DNA of 64,000 nucleotides from the NCBI RefSeq assembly GCF_000208865.1, contig NC_018387.1:434001-498000 (forward strand). Reading direction: 5' to 3'. Source of the DNA: Neospora caninum Liverpool (taxonomy: Eukaryota; Apicomplexa; Conoidasida; Eucoccidiorida; Sarcocystidae). Below, one piece after another: positions 12,439 to 24,756 of this stretch. Position numbers and translations under genes: made by a program. Below the pieces are notes generated by a model. The model worked only from the letters and a program-made list of their open reading frames with translations. It did no database searches and was not told the origin of the DNA. Position 1 is the first letter of the stretch. Each line of letters begins with the position of its first letter.

Positions 12439-15400
12439 ATGGAGAGCCACACACCACGGCAGGCGGATCCGCTGCATCCTGCCAATGGCAAAGAACCCAG
12501 ATCGTCTTCCCCATGTGAGGTGTGGTCAGGCGCCTTTCTCTCCTCGTCAGCGCATCCGTCTCAGGTCTTACCAACGCAGAACGGCGTTGCGCCGCCTGCC
12601 CGAATGCGTGCGAGTGGCCGTAGCCACTGGGACACCGACGGACACGCCGGCCGCCAGAAAGGGGAAGGGCGTGTCACGCCTGTCAGAAGAAGCGTTGACT
12701 TCGAGCGTACCGGCCTAGGTCGTGTAGACTGCGCACTGTTGAGGGCTGAGGCAGAGGATCAGGCGAGACTGCCTGGAACTCACCTTGAAGACGAGTGTCG
12801 TGGGCTTCGGCAAAGAGAAGGACTGGCTCCCGAGAGCTTTTCCCCTGCTTCAGAATCAAACAGGGGCAGTGATCGCTGTCGCACTGCCTCCAGGTGGCAT
12901 CCCGATAATCCGTACGCCGCTGGATTTCCAGGGCCTCAGTCGGACGTGTGCTTGCCATTTTCCACTCCAGAGTCCCAACATGAACCCACACAACTGAAGA
13001 CCGAAGGTGATGAGTGTAACCTGACTCGTCTGGAGGCGTTTTACGGCATATCCTCGTCTCCCTGGCGCGCCACGCTCATCTCTGAGAATGAGGGAAATAC
13101 GTTCACTGCGTCGGTTCCCGGCTGTACTCAAAAGCCGTTCTGTAACGAGACGTCCGTGTTCGCTGGCAATACCAAGCCAAGCCCGCGGGACGGCGGAGAC
13201 GGATACGTACGAAGTTCTCCAGGCTTGAAAGGCGCATCTTGTGCGGCATTGTCGCTGGAACGCTTTGCAACGCGAGGGAATAGAGCGAATGACCGAGCTC
13301 GGCCTTCCGTTATCTCCGTTCGTCCGAACTTTCTGGCGAGTCAGGCGGAGCACTGGACAGGGAGCAACGCGGCTGAGTGGGGTGGAGACCTCAGGAGCAA
13401 GGGCGAGAGGGAAGAAGAGGAGGCAAATGCCGCACGAAGAGAAATGATGGAGCAGATGCTCCGAATGGAGGAAAACGACCCTGGCATGGCTGTCGGAGAC
13501 GAGCGCGCGCAGCTGCTTCACCGCCTGCTAATTGTTCCTCAGCTGGAGTTTTTCAAAATTCGAGTGGGAGCGGCGCCAGTGCCGCGTTTGACGTCGGAAG
13601 CGACAGAAGGGAGCTTTCTGGGAAGAAACGAACCAACAGGGCGCGGTGTGTTTCCTGTGAGCGACGGAGGACGCGGGAAGGCGACGCCTGGTTCTGAGGA
13701 TCCACCGGCGCGAAGCAACAGTCAGAGAGAAGGCGACCGACGGACCCCTCAAGACGATGCGAAGAACAACGAGAAGACTGACTGCAGCCCCGCGGTGCCG
13801 GTCACAGGAGCTGGCAGGAGATCTGAGAAGGCGGGTCCAAACCAAGACGGCCAGGAGAGCGAGGCTATCCTTCGAGCTACCCACGGAGTCTTTTCTCGGA
13901 CAGAGTCCTCAGCTGGGCCTGCCTCCGCCGCAGTGGGGGAACAAGAAGACAGGCCGAAGGCCGGACCGGCTGCAATTGACGGACCGAAGAGCTGTGAGAA
14001 GAGAGCGAAACGCGAAGGCTGTGGAGCTTCGTTCGGCGTCTTCAAAGCCGATAGAAACCCGGAGGCAGGATCCGAACCTAATGAGAACAGGGGAGTCCCT
14101 ATGCAAGTTGGCGCCTCCACAGATTCCTGCCGGTTCCTCTCCGGTACCTTCTGCGACGCCGACGCTGTGCGCTCGCTCTGGACAAAGAAAACGCGATTGG
14201 ATTCAATTTTCGACGAAGAACTCGGTAAGCGAGCCTCCACTTCTGTCCCTGGGTTCCGGTCGCAGCTGAGATAGCACGCAGGACCAACGTTCCGCATAGA
14301 ATGTCTCAGTGTAAGCTCACGGGCACTGCGCCGAGAGATCTGTGCCCTCGTGAGGGTACAGACACATTCAGAGCTTGCAAAATCCAGGGCGTAGCTTCAG
14401 ATCGTCTGGTCACTTGTGGTTTATCCCATCGCACGGAGTTGGCGGCACTTTTCACATGGATAGATGTGCCTTGATACTCGAGCCTTTCCAAAAAAAAATT
14501 CAACCGCAACTCAGGCTACCGTCGATGCCGCGGCGCATTTGGCCATGTGAATGTGCGTATATTTACGGTGTCGCATGCACATACTCATGTGCATAGATGG
14601 GTAGGTTTGAATGCAGGGTCTTATGCAGATCGTCTCCCTTTGTACAGAGAATGATCAGTGATAACGTTCATACGACGGTACCATTTTTTGCGGTCGCTCG
14701 TGTTTTTCTTCCCTTCTTCCTTAACCGGTGCTTGATTAGTCGCAGCCGAGTCCTCGGTGGACCACCGTTTCGTCGAGACAGAGAGAGGTGTTCCCGTTTT
14801 AGATCGGCGATTCACCAGTGTACCGATTGGGAGATCGTTCGCATGATTACGTCTCGTCTCTGCTGCGTGTTTTGCGACAGACTGGCTCTACCGAGCCGCC
14901 CGCGATTTTGTCTTTCCTCGTGACGGGTGGAGCAAGAAACACTTGAATCGAGCTGGGGACAAAATTGAGGAGATTTGCGATGCGCTGGCCGTTCACTGTG
15001 GCCTTAGCGGCGAGGTTGCCTCTTTCGAGACCCCCCCGGCCCGGAACCCAAGCTCGTTTCCTTTGTCTCTCCCAGTCAGTAGCTGCGCGGAGGCAGAGAC
15101 AATTTGCGGGGCAACACATGGGGCCCACTCATTGGCAGAACGCTCGGCCGTGTGGCCGCCCGTCTCCCGGGATCTCCAGCAAAGAAAGCGTGTAGGCGTT
15201 CTCCTGGGCTGCTGTGTACTCTCGGACGCACGAGGCGACGAGGCAGGGAAGGAGCTCGGAGGCCGCGGAGACAAGGCGCAAGCAGAGAGAGACAGTATCG
15301 TGGCAATCAAGCAGGAAACGGAAAAGGCGAAACGAGAGGACGACAGTGGAAATGTGGTTTTCGCTTCTGAACTAATGACTAACGGCGTAGAGTGCCGTCA

Positions 15401-18400
15401 ACCCCAGGAGACGTGTTCACACGGGTCTCCCGAGACCCGCGGAGGCGATTCAACACGTAAGGACAAGGACGAGAAGGACCACGAGTTGAGCGCGTCTCTA
15501 GAAAGGGGCCAGATAGGTGCTGGGCCTGGAGAAGAGCTGCAGGCGCTTCAAATCGAAAAGGTTCTTCTGTCGACACATGGGGACAGTGTTCGACTGCCGG
15601 TTGGGTCAGGGCCGTTTGGTGGCTCATCTCGCGGCGAGAAGGGGAAAAGCTCCTTTGTGCGTCAGCAGAAAGTTTCGTGCTCCATAGAGGGAGAAGGAGA
15701 GACTTGTCGAAGCCCGCGCGTTTCGTCTGAGAACGAGGAAAACCTCCGCGTTTTTGTCGACATCTGTGGGGGACCCGGGGCTTGGAGCCTTTTCCTGCTG
15801 AAGCCCATCAAGGGGCAGGCAGGCCCTGTCCTGCAAGGAAGTGCGGAATCGATTTTGCGGCCTGCGATGCCTCCTCTTCTCTACGCTCCGGCGGAAGAAG
15901 AATTGGAAGCGAACAGTTTGGAGCGTGGAGGGAAGGTGTCCGTGGACGACCGGGTGCGGAGTGTTGGGGCCGCAGGCGCATTCCATGGCGATGCCAAAAA
16001 CGGAGTGGGGAAGACGAAAGATGGCACCGCAACAGAACAAAGGGAAGACGCGCGAGCCTCCACGACATCCGAGTCGCTCTCGGATTTTCCATGTGCCCCC
16101 GTAGTATGTGGATTTGGCATGACGCTCGCAACCGGCGCAGCCGACGGAGACCGCCGGAAGGCTCGGACACTGTGGTACCCGCATCTTGCTGGGAACCCTC
16201 GATGGAAAGGTACGGATAACGCGAGAACGTTGGGGTTTTGGAAGTCTCTCTCTCTGGTTGCGTCGTTTTCCTGGACGTCTTTTGCTTGCTTGTCCCGCTG
16301 GGGCTCCGGATTTTTTTCCGGAGTTGCCGCCACCCCCATGTTCTTGAAAAAAGAGCCCAGTTGGCGTTCAATTAAACCGTGGCGGCCGTGACGGGTCCTG
16401 TCGTTGGGAGGGGAGGTCGTAGCTTATCCTTTCCAAAACAAAGGGACAGATTGGATTCCGGTGGTTTTTTCTCGAGTGCCTGGGAAGAGCGTCGTGGCGT
16501 TGCGGCAGTTTGCTTGTCTTCTCTCGACGTCTTTCTCACCAGGCGTGTGTGTCGTCGACAGAGAGGCACACACACAGCGGACAGCAGGAAGTGAACCGCG
16601 CGCTTCTCGTGTCTTCTCTCTTGCGTGTCCGCGCAGCGCTGTGGGGAGCGGATGGAACTGGGAATGTGTACAGGGGGAAGAATCTCGCTCACGGCAAGGC
16701 CGCAGTTTCCAGGTGGGTCGCCGAAGCCGCGAAACAGTTTCAGAAGAAGGGAGTCCGCGGGGACCATCGCGGGAGCTTCGGCGATTCCGCATCGGTGACG
16801 GAGACAAAACGCTCCGGCTCGGCGGCCACAGGAAGCATGGAGACCGAGGCGCTTCTGAGGCGAGCAGACGCGCGCAAGGATGCGTGCTCAGGGACACCTG
16901 TGGATGCGACGGCACACATGGGGGGAACTGGGCTCGCAGACGCCCCTGAGACAGAACTGAAAGCCGCGACTGTCTCGGAAAGAAATTCATTCGTCGCAGA
17001 TCGCGCTGGGGAAAGTGGAAAAGAAAGCGAACAGCCCGGGTCTCAGCTGTGGAGTCAGGAAAGCCTGTCGACTTCCGCGAGCTCCGACACTTTTCTTGAG
17101 GGCTCCCACGTCAGCGCACCGAAGGCAGATGTCCCGCCTTTGCCGAGGCCCGACACGGCTTGGCTCCAGGCGGCCGGCGCCCAAGGCTCCACGGAAGCCG
17201 CCACAAAGGAGACAGCCTTCCTGGGGAGAGGAGACAAGAATAGCGGCGAAGCACGGAAAGGTGGAACCGACACACGAGACACGCCAGATACGCAGGACGC
17301 AGAAACCTACCAAGGTGTTCCCCACGTGTGCCTCGTTGTGGCCGATGGAGGCTTCCACCTAGGTGAGGAAAGGGGATTCGTGTGCGTGCTAGGTAACGAG
17401 GCCGCCCTTAGAGAGCGGCCGGTCTCTTTGGCCGGGATTAGATCCACTTCTTGGATGTTCTTTGCGCGTTGCCTCGCCCGCGCGAGGGTTCGAGCGTCTC
17501 ATCTGGCCACTGAAGAGAAACAAGGGCGTGTGGTGGGTTTGCCGCTCAGTCGTGGATTTGTCGAGGGGGGAGGCTTTGCTTTCGCGTTCCCCGGCGTAAC
17601 GGGCCGTGCGCACGCCTGGTCTCTCACGTCGTCTCCTCCCTTTCTGAGATCCTCGTTGGAGCTTCCCTCGCTCTTCGGGTCCGGGGTGCGTCTCTCAAAC
17701 TGCTGGAATCGGTCGCCTTTTCAGAGCGCGTCTCCCTCCAGCTTCTGCTCCTGTGTGTGCTGCTGAGAGACTGGAGCCACCCGGCGTCACGGGCTCCTCG
17801 GCCTTGAACCCCGAGAATGCACTTCTATTGCCCCGTTTCGCGCGAGCCTGGGTTCCCGGATTTGCTGCCTTGTTGCCGACGTTTTTCTCGTGGGTTGTGC
17901 CCCACGAAGACGTGAGGAGTACACGAAACGTCTCGTTTGAGGGTCTGCGGCCGCTACAAAGCCAAATGATTTTTTACACCTCTGCGACAGCTGAAAACTC
18001 GTCGCAGAACTGGCTCTCGGTCCGCCGGCGACTGCTATTCTCATTTTGCGTTTTCCGGGCGTTTTGATTTTTTGCTTTCGCAGGCCTGCGGGCACGGACC
18101 ACGCGTCAGTCCTTTCTTTTTTGAAATCTCTCTTTGTTTCTCGGCCCTCTTTGCTGTGTCGTCCTCTCTGTGGTGTCCCCTTACCTTTTACACTGTTTTG
18201 GTGTTTTCTGGCTGCCTCTCGTTCATAATCTGTCGGTTTTTGTCGCGATCTTCTCGCCCTTCTGTGTCTTCCTTCTCTCCCGGGTGTCTCCGCGTTCTCT
18301 CTCTTGTTGCTGAGCCCGCGTCTGTGTCACGTTCCCTCGTCTTCTTTTCCTGTCTCGCGCTCTCTCTCTCGCCCCGCGTACGCTCGGTTTCTCTTTTTTG

Positions 18401-21400
18401 GCGTTTCGCTTCGTCTGTCGATGCCGAGACCCCTATGTGAACCGAATCCGATCTCTCGCGCGAAGTCAGCCGCGTTATAAGAGAAGTCAAGAGCCCTTCT
18501 TTCAGATTCACGGTAGATACAGTCGAGGCCGCAAGCGCAGATGCGGCGGTTATGCGACATCTCGAGTGAAAGAGGACAGAGAAGAAGGGAACCCTCAATC
18601 GCACGAATGAGAGTTACAGAGCGCGTCGCGGGGGAACCGAGCAAAGCGTTGCGCTGTTTTCTTGTAGAAAGCGTGTGCGGCTGTCATGGCCTGCAGCCTT
18701 CGTCCAGATGCTCCGCGAAGTGGCAAGGGGCGTCGCCCCGCCTTTCATTTGGACTTTGCACTGTGTTCGGGTTCTTGCGGCTCAGCAATCGATGAGAAGA
18801 CGGGACGCCACATCGAGAACTACCAGGAACTCCTGTGTGCGCGGCTTCTCCTCTCGGAGTTGCTCTTCGCCCTGATGCTGCTCGAGGAGGGCGGCAACTT
18901 CGTCTGCAAGATCTTCGACACCTTCACGCATTTCACGGTAGGTTGCCGCTCTTTCGTTTCTCAAAGTTTCACGGGGTAGGTTGTCGCGCTTTCGTTTATC
19001 AAGAACACGCTCCGTGAGAAGCTGGATCAACTCGTCGTAGGCTCGTTTGCTTTCTAGGGTATCTCGCCTTTCTGCTTCGCTGTCCTTCCACGTGGCCTCT
19101 CTTGGGAGACGACAGATCATGTCTGTTTGCCCTTGAGAAGGTCGCTTCGCAAACTCTTGTGGGGGTTGGCGCATTTCTGTCGTTTCTCGTCCTCGATCTG
19201 TAAAGTCGCGTCCGCACGCAAAGACTCTCACATCATTGCAACGTTTGCCACTGTGGAACTGCGGGGCGCGCGTCAGGCTCTCTTTGACCAGAAGGAAGGG
19301 GCCCATCTCCGTCTGTGTGTGTGTCTGTTGCTCCGTGTTTCTTCTCTCTCTGTTTTTCTTCTGCGTTTCGCGTCGTCTCCGTGGTCCGTCTCGCTCTCTC
19401 TGGTGGTTGCCTTGGGGTTTTCCTTCGCTTTTTTCTCGCTCTGGAAAGAGGTTCTCTGTTTCTCGCCGTCCGCCGCGCGCGCGCCTTTCTCAGGCGAGTC
19501 TGGTGTACATTGTCGCGCGGCTCTTTGAGGACTGCGCCATCATCAAGCCTATCCGCAGTCGAGCCGCCAACAGCGAAAGGTGAGCCGTTTTGCCTCTCAG
19601 GCTGCCGGCGTATTCTCCCAGGGACACGACCCTTTTTCGCGAGCCTCAGGCAGCCGTAGGATTCAAAGGAATGCCCGGAGAAGGCAGGCAGCTTGCAGCG
19701 ACTGACAGAAACGCGGGCACTGTAAATTGCATCGCAAGCTACCTTCTGATAGAATTCAGCCACAACATCATCGTCTTGTTCGAACCACGTGCAGTTCAGG
19801 ACACGCTGCCATCTTTTTTGTCATCATTCCGCATCCTTGCTGGAGCCTCTGTGCTCTTATTTCAACTGTGGGCCTTCTTCTAGATGTGGACTGTCTAGTG
19901 ACTTGCCGCTTCCTCCACTGCTCGCTGCTACGTCTTCTCTCGTCTTTCTTTCTCGCTCCCTTTGCGGTGCACCAGTACACCGTGTATCGAAGTCACGTGG
20001 AAAAAACTGTGCGCGACGATGCTGGTGACGACGTCCTACGCCACACGGGGCATCTTTTGTGGCCACACGATGCGCCCGCAGGACAGGGTGTAAATATTCC
20101 AAGTGTCTGTGTCTTTATAACCACCGCGCCTGTGGCTCGTCGCCGGCTGTGTTTTTGCCTGGCATGCCGCGCGGGGGTTACCTGTCTTTGCCTCGCCTTG
20201 CCACGCTCCTGCGTTTTCCCGCAGATACCTGGTGGGCTTACGCCTCAAGCGCAGGTCGTCGGCCGAGTTTCGAAGTCTATTTGACGTTGTTCGAAGCGTT
20301 CACGGTATGTGGGAAAGGCACGGGGAAGTTCGCGAGAAACTGGCGGAAGACGAATCTCCCGACTCCCTTGTTCCAGTCGACGTTCTCACGTCAGGTGAGA
20401 GAAGCTTTCCTCTTAGAGACGCCGCTCTTCTTTCTCCTACGCGCTGGCGAGTCAGGGGAGTGGGGATGTCGGCGCCGGGCAAAGAAACCATCTTTTGTAC
20501 CCTAGGCAAGCTGGCAATTGTTAAGGCGAACCCCTGGGGTAGCCGTGGTGACTTGGGATCCTTTTTCTCTCTGGCTTTTGTCTCCGTGTGTGTGTGTGTC
20601 GTGCGTGTTTATCCTCCGGCGAAACTGCAAGGCAACCTTTTTCTGGGATTCCGGAAGTGCGCGGCAGGCCTCGGAACCGCTTTGCGTGTGTATTGGTCTC
20701 TGTTTTCCTTCGTCGTGTGTTGGATCTGGAGGGCTCTTCGCCGCAAAGCGAATGCCCGGTGGTTCTCCATCTCCTCTCGTGTTTCCAAGAAGCGAGTGTT
20801 GCATAGGCTGGGGGCTGGGCGGAGTGCAGGGTTGGTGTTGGCGGGCTTTGAAGGGGGTGCGGCAGTCATTCCTGTCCTTTTATCTGTCCTTTTTTATGTC
20901 CTTTTTCTCTGCGTCAGATGAAGCCTTCGTTGAGAGCCTGGGAAACGCCTGCCGCTTCCTTTGCAAGAAGCAGACGTTGGCCCTCGATCTTATTTATCGC
21001 AAGGTGAGGGCCTGGAGACACACTTCGTCTTTGTGCACGCGATGCGCGAGCGCTTGTTCCTGCGCTGTTGTGGCAAGTCTCCGCAAAACGAGACGAGACA
21101 TGATTTTCTTGTGATCAGGGACAGAGATCAGGGAACACGCGCGTTTGAAACGTGGGCAACTTTCATGGCGTTCAAGAGAGTCTCAGTGACCTCAGGAGAG
21201 ATCAGGCGACACAGTGTCACAGCCTGGTCTCGTTTTGTCCGCGAACGCGTCCCTGTGGACGCGTTCGAATTTTGTGCGTGGTTTTGCCCCCCCCCCCCCC
21301 CACAAAAGGATTGTTTCCACTTTTTTCCCTCCTGTGCCATGTGTGTTACATCGAGGGGTCTCCTGCTCCCGTGATGTATCAAACTCTTGCCGCAAGACAT

Positions 21401-24400
21401 GCAGTCGGGTACCGGTGTGGTGTATGTACCTGTGCATGTCGAAGGCATCCCTATTTCGCATCACAGTTTCTTGCTGACAGTTTTGGCCAGCAGTTTGTCT
21501 CACAGTCCGTAGCTCACCAAGCTGGGTTGCTCCCGTGTCGCTGCGGCGTTGCTGTGTGATCCACGGTGTACCTACAGAGCCGATGTTTCGCGTCCCTGAG
21601 TCTGCCAGCCCGAAAGCGTTGGCGAAGTCTAGCGCGAAGCATTTTCCGGTGTCTCCCATCGCTCCCTGTGGAGTGTGCTCTGTCTCTTTTGTGTCCCTTT
21701 GCTTTCCCAAACAGTATGTGGAGCTCAAAGCGTCTCTGCAAATTTCGGCAGTCCTCAAACCGAGCGCGGACGGGCTGTTCCGCCTGCCGCGTCTCGTCGC
21801 TTCTCGTCGCCCGCCGCTGCCTTTCTCCGGGGGCTCGACTGGGAGTGGGGAGCCTGCCTCGCGGAATCCGCGCGAGTGCCCAAGTGAAAAATCTGTCTCT
21901 TCGGCCCAGGTGGCGGTTCGCTGGGGCAGCGCCCCCTCGCAGACGGCGCACAGCCCTTGCGCTGGCGGGTCTCTCGTCGCTTCTTCGGAGGGCCTTGGAG
22001 GTGCTTTCGCGTGGTGGGGTGGTCAGCCGCAGAACTCGGGAGATTCGGGCCGGGAGTCGGGACAACGCGGCGTGCCTTCGGGCGTTTGGAGAACGCAAAA
22101 ATCGCGTGCGTGCGCGGAAGCGTTTGAGAGCTGGGAGACCCCCAGGGACCGACGAGAAGGCCTTCTGTCGAGGCCTGAGGGGTGGCTGGGGCATGAGTCT
22201 TCCGGGGGCTCGCGCTGGCGATCGTCGCCTGTGGGGTGTTGCAGCGGGGAAGAGACAGACAGAGAGTCGAGCTCAGGAGCAGGCGAGGACGCGGACGCAT
22301 GCGCATACGCAGACGTGCGCTCGGCCTCTAGACGTGGCGCACACGTGAAGGAAGAAGAGAGCAGCACATCAGGTGGATCGGCGAGCGCGGTGTCGGGGGG
22401 TGCGCGAGAGGCAGAAGCAGGAAAGGAAGCCGAGGAAGGGAAAATGAAAACGCCGGAGGAGCTCTACGAAGAACGCATGAAGCAGCTTCAGAGTCACCAC
22501 GAACGGCGATTGCGGCACAAAGCAGGATTGGCCTCCAGTGGACGAAGAGGTGGAAGGAACGGGCCGAGAGAGGCGCCGAGAGAATCGCGAGATCTCCCGC
22601 CGTTCAACTGTCAGGGGCAAAGCAGTTGCTTTGCGGAGTTCCCAGGCAACTCGTTGGAAGCAAACCTGTTGTCTCTTCCCTTTGCAAAAGGAGGTGCTCT
22701 TCACAATCCGATCTCTGCGCCGGCACAGCGCGGCGTGAGGACGGGAGGGGAAGGGGTGGAGGAACGCAAAGAGGCCGGTGCTCACTTTGGTAGTTTTCAG
22801 CGGCAATCTGGGACCAGGCGCTCCCCTGGTTCGCCCTTGGTCGCGATGCACAGCGAGGAGCTGTGTCCTCCTGTGGGCTCCAGTGAAGGTGGTGTCAGCC
22901 GGACGGGAGGAAGTGTTTTCGTGGACGGGTCACCGAAACAAGAGACAGATTTGTTTTCTCACCCTTTCCAGGCTTCCTCTTCTCTTCAGCCTCAGTTCTC
23001 AGCACGTCCACTTGGGATACCTCAGTTGCATGCTCACCGTCCGAACCCTGAAACGATGGCATCCTCTGTGGCGAACCTTCTTTCTGCGTACGGTTCCGGG
23101 TCTTCTTCCCCGTTGCAGGGTCAGGCGCCCGTTGCCTCTTCTTCAGAGAGCCGGCAGAGTCTGCCTGCGACGCTCTTCGCTCCCTCGGCTTCTCTGACAA
23201 TCAGTTCCGCCCAGTTGCCTCATACATTTCCAGTGAATCTCGCCGCTGCACTTCTCACGCGCGCACCTGTCCCAGAAGGCAAGATATGTGCACCAAGCTG
23301 TAGTCCTTCTGACGGGCAATGCAATCCAGCAGCGGCGCATGGCTTGGCGCAAGGCCCTTTTCCGGATTTGGAAATGGATGCAGCCAAGGACGGCACTGCG
23401 GTCACGCGTAATCATTTCAGGAGTCCCAGTGCGGCTGCAAATCTGGCGGCACAGATCCTAATGACGCCGAAGCGACAGCCTGAAGCCGCAGCGGGGCGGG
23501 AGACAGCAAAGGCGAATTCTGGGCAGATGCACGCATGCGCGCCGTGTCAAGGGAACGTGCTTGCAGAGAATACTGTGGTGCAAGGCCTCGCGGGCATAAC
23601 AGGACAGAGAGGGCTCTGCGGTGGTATTAGCGACCGTGAAGCTTCAGATGAGAAGGAAGCGAGAGGACGAGCCGCGCAGGATGCACACGGCATGCAGCAA
23701 TCGCCGGAACCTGTCAAAGTCTCCCCTGGGGGAGTTGACTATCGAACCCAAGTCCAGCTGCTTCTCGAGCACAGCCGGCTGCTCCTGGGGGACGGAGGAG
23801 GTTTCAAGCCGTCGGCTGCAGCGGCGTTCAAAAGTAATAATCGATTTAATTCTCTGACAGGTATCGAAACCCCGGGGCCTCTTCTCGCCTTCCACGATCC
23901 GCCCTCTGAAGCTTTATCGCCTTTCATTCAGTCGACTTCCGGGTCGGCCGCTTGTCCCGCGGGTGTCCCTACAGTGCCTCTTAGCTGTGCAACGCACCAC
24001 GTCCTTTCGTTTCCAGCGTCCGGGGGCAGTGAGGAAGCCCACGCCGGAACAACGTTCCAGACTGGCTCTGCCGCGCGTTGCGCTGCACTCAGTCGCGAGG
24101 ACGTCCCTCAAATGTGCAGTTCGTCGGGTCTGTCAGCAGCACTGAAGGCTGCTCAGACAAAGTCTCGTCTCTCACAGTTAAGCAGAGAAGCGCTGAGCGA
24201 GTTGGTCACAAGAGAAGATATGCAGCTGTGGGTGAAGTCTCTCCTCAGTTCTCAGGAAATTCCCCAGGAACAGTGGCAGGGGGGGCTGGGTGTTCAGTCG
24301 ACGGTCCAGGCTCCAGCAGCTAGTGAATTGCGCCGATCTCTTGTATCCTGTTTAAAAGAGGGAGAGGGAAGGAGGGAAAGCTGGGGCGGCCCAGCAGGAC

Positions 24401-24756
24401 AGAGCCATCCCGAGCAAGATCGCGGAGACAATTGCGCAGAAGGCTCCGGTGAGACCAGAAGAAGCGAGCGCCGGGGGGCCGGCTCCGAGCGAAGCGGCAA
24501 GCGGGGAGGTGGCGAGGAAAGCAGAGTTCTCCGGGGAGAAGAACAGCGCGAATTCCTTGGTGATGAAAATTTTTCGTGTGGAAACGAGACGCGCCGAACA
24601 GACGGGACGCATGGTCACGCAGCAGCGAGAGGGGGAAGGGGGAAAAGAGGGGGGAATCGTCAAGGCGGTAGAGGAAAGGGGGGAAGGGGTAGACGAGGCG
24701 GTCTTTGGGAAATGATGGATGATGATATTATGGATATAAGTACATGGACAATGTAA
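12439..24756 (+). CDS. CMTR1: mRNA cap-1 2'-O-ribose methyltransferase, CMTR1-like, giant form
   Basis: This enzyme class methylates the 2'-OH of the first transcribed nucleotide of capped mRNA, using S-adenosylmethionine, in the nucleus. Eight exons were joined: 12439-14224, 14881-16209, 16637-17362, 18786-18937, 19494-19579, 20225-20394, 20918-21003 and 21715-24756. All phases agree, and the total of 7,377 nt gives 2,458 residues (human CMTR1 has 835). The order of motifs follows the RrmJ/FtsJ fold: NRAGDK with catalytic Lys623, the SAM loop VDICGGPGAWS (889-), CGFGMTL (about 1005), GADGTGNVYRGKNL for human GDGDITRPENI, VVADGGF with Asp1275, NFVCKIFDTF with Lys1322, and SRAANSER with Glu1359. 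That completes the K-D-K-E tetrad. Large low-complexity inserts separate the motifs. The first 590 residues are mostly disordered. The last 1,000 are Ser/Gly-rich and end in an RGG block and ISTWTM. The ATG at 12439 opens the longest frame. Identity is secure; exon 8 could hide further introns. Confidence 0.9.
21242..21301 (+). repeat. Intronic 11-bp hairpin followed by a C15 run
   Basis: Within the last CMTR1-like intron (21004-21714), 21242-21252 and 21257-21267 form a perfect inverted repeat (CGAACGCGTCC / GGACGCGTTCG) with the 4-base loop CTGT. Nineteen bases later an uninterrupted run of 15 C covers 21287-21301. It is not coding. It may be a structured RNA element or chance, and the C run is a likely site of length variation or assembly error. 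Confidence 0.5.

Noticed and set aside
21514..22306. Minus-strand and alternative plus-strand ORFs over 180-260 residues
   Set aside because: They overlap the start of the last CMTR1-like exon, whose frame stays open for about 1,000 codons and joins in phase. They are Arg/Pro-rich shadows of GC-rich coding DNA.
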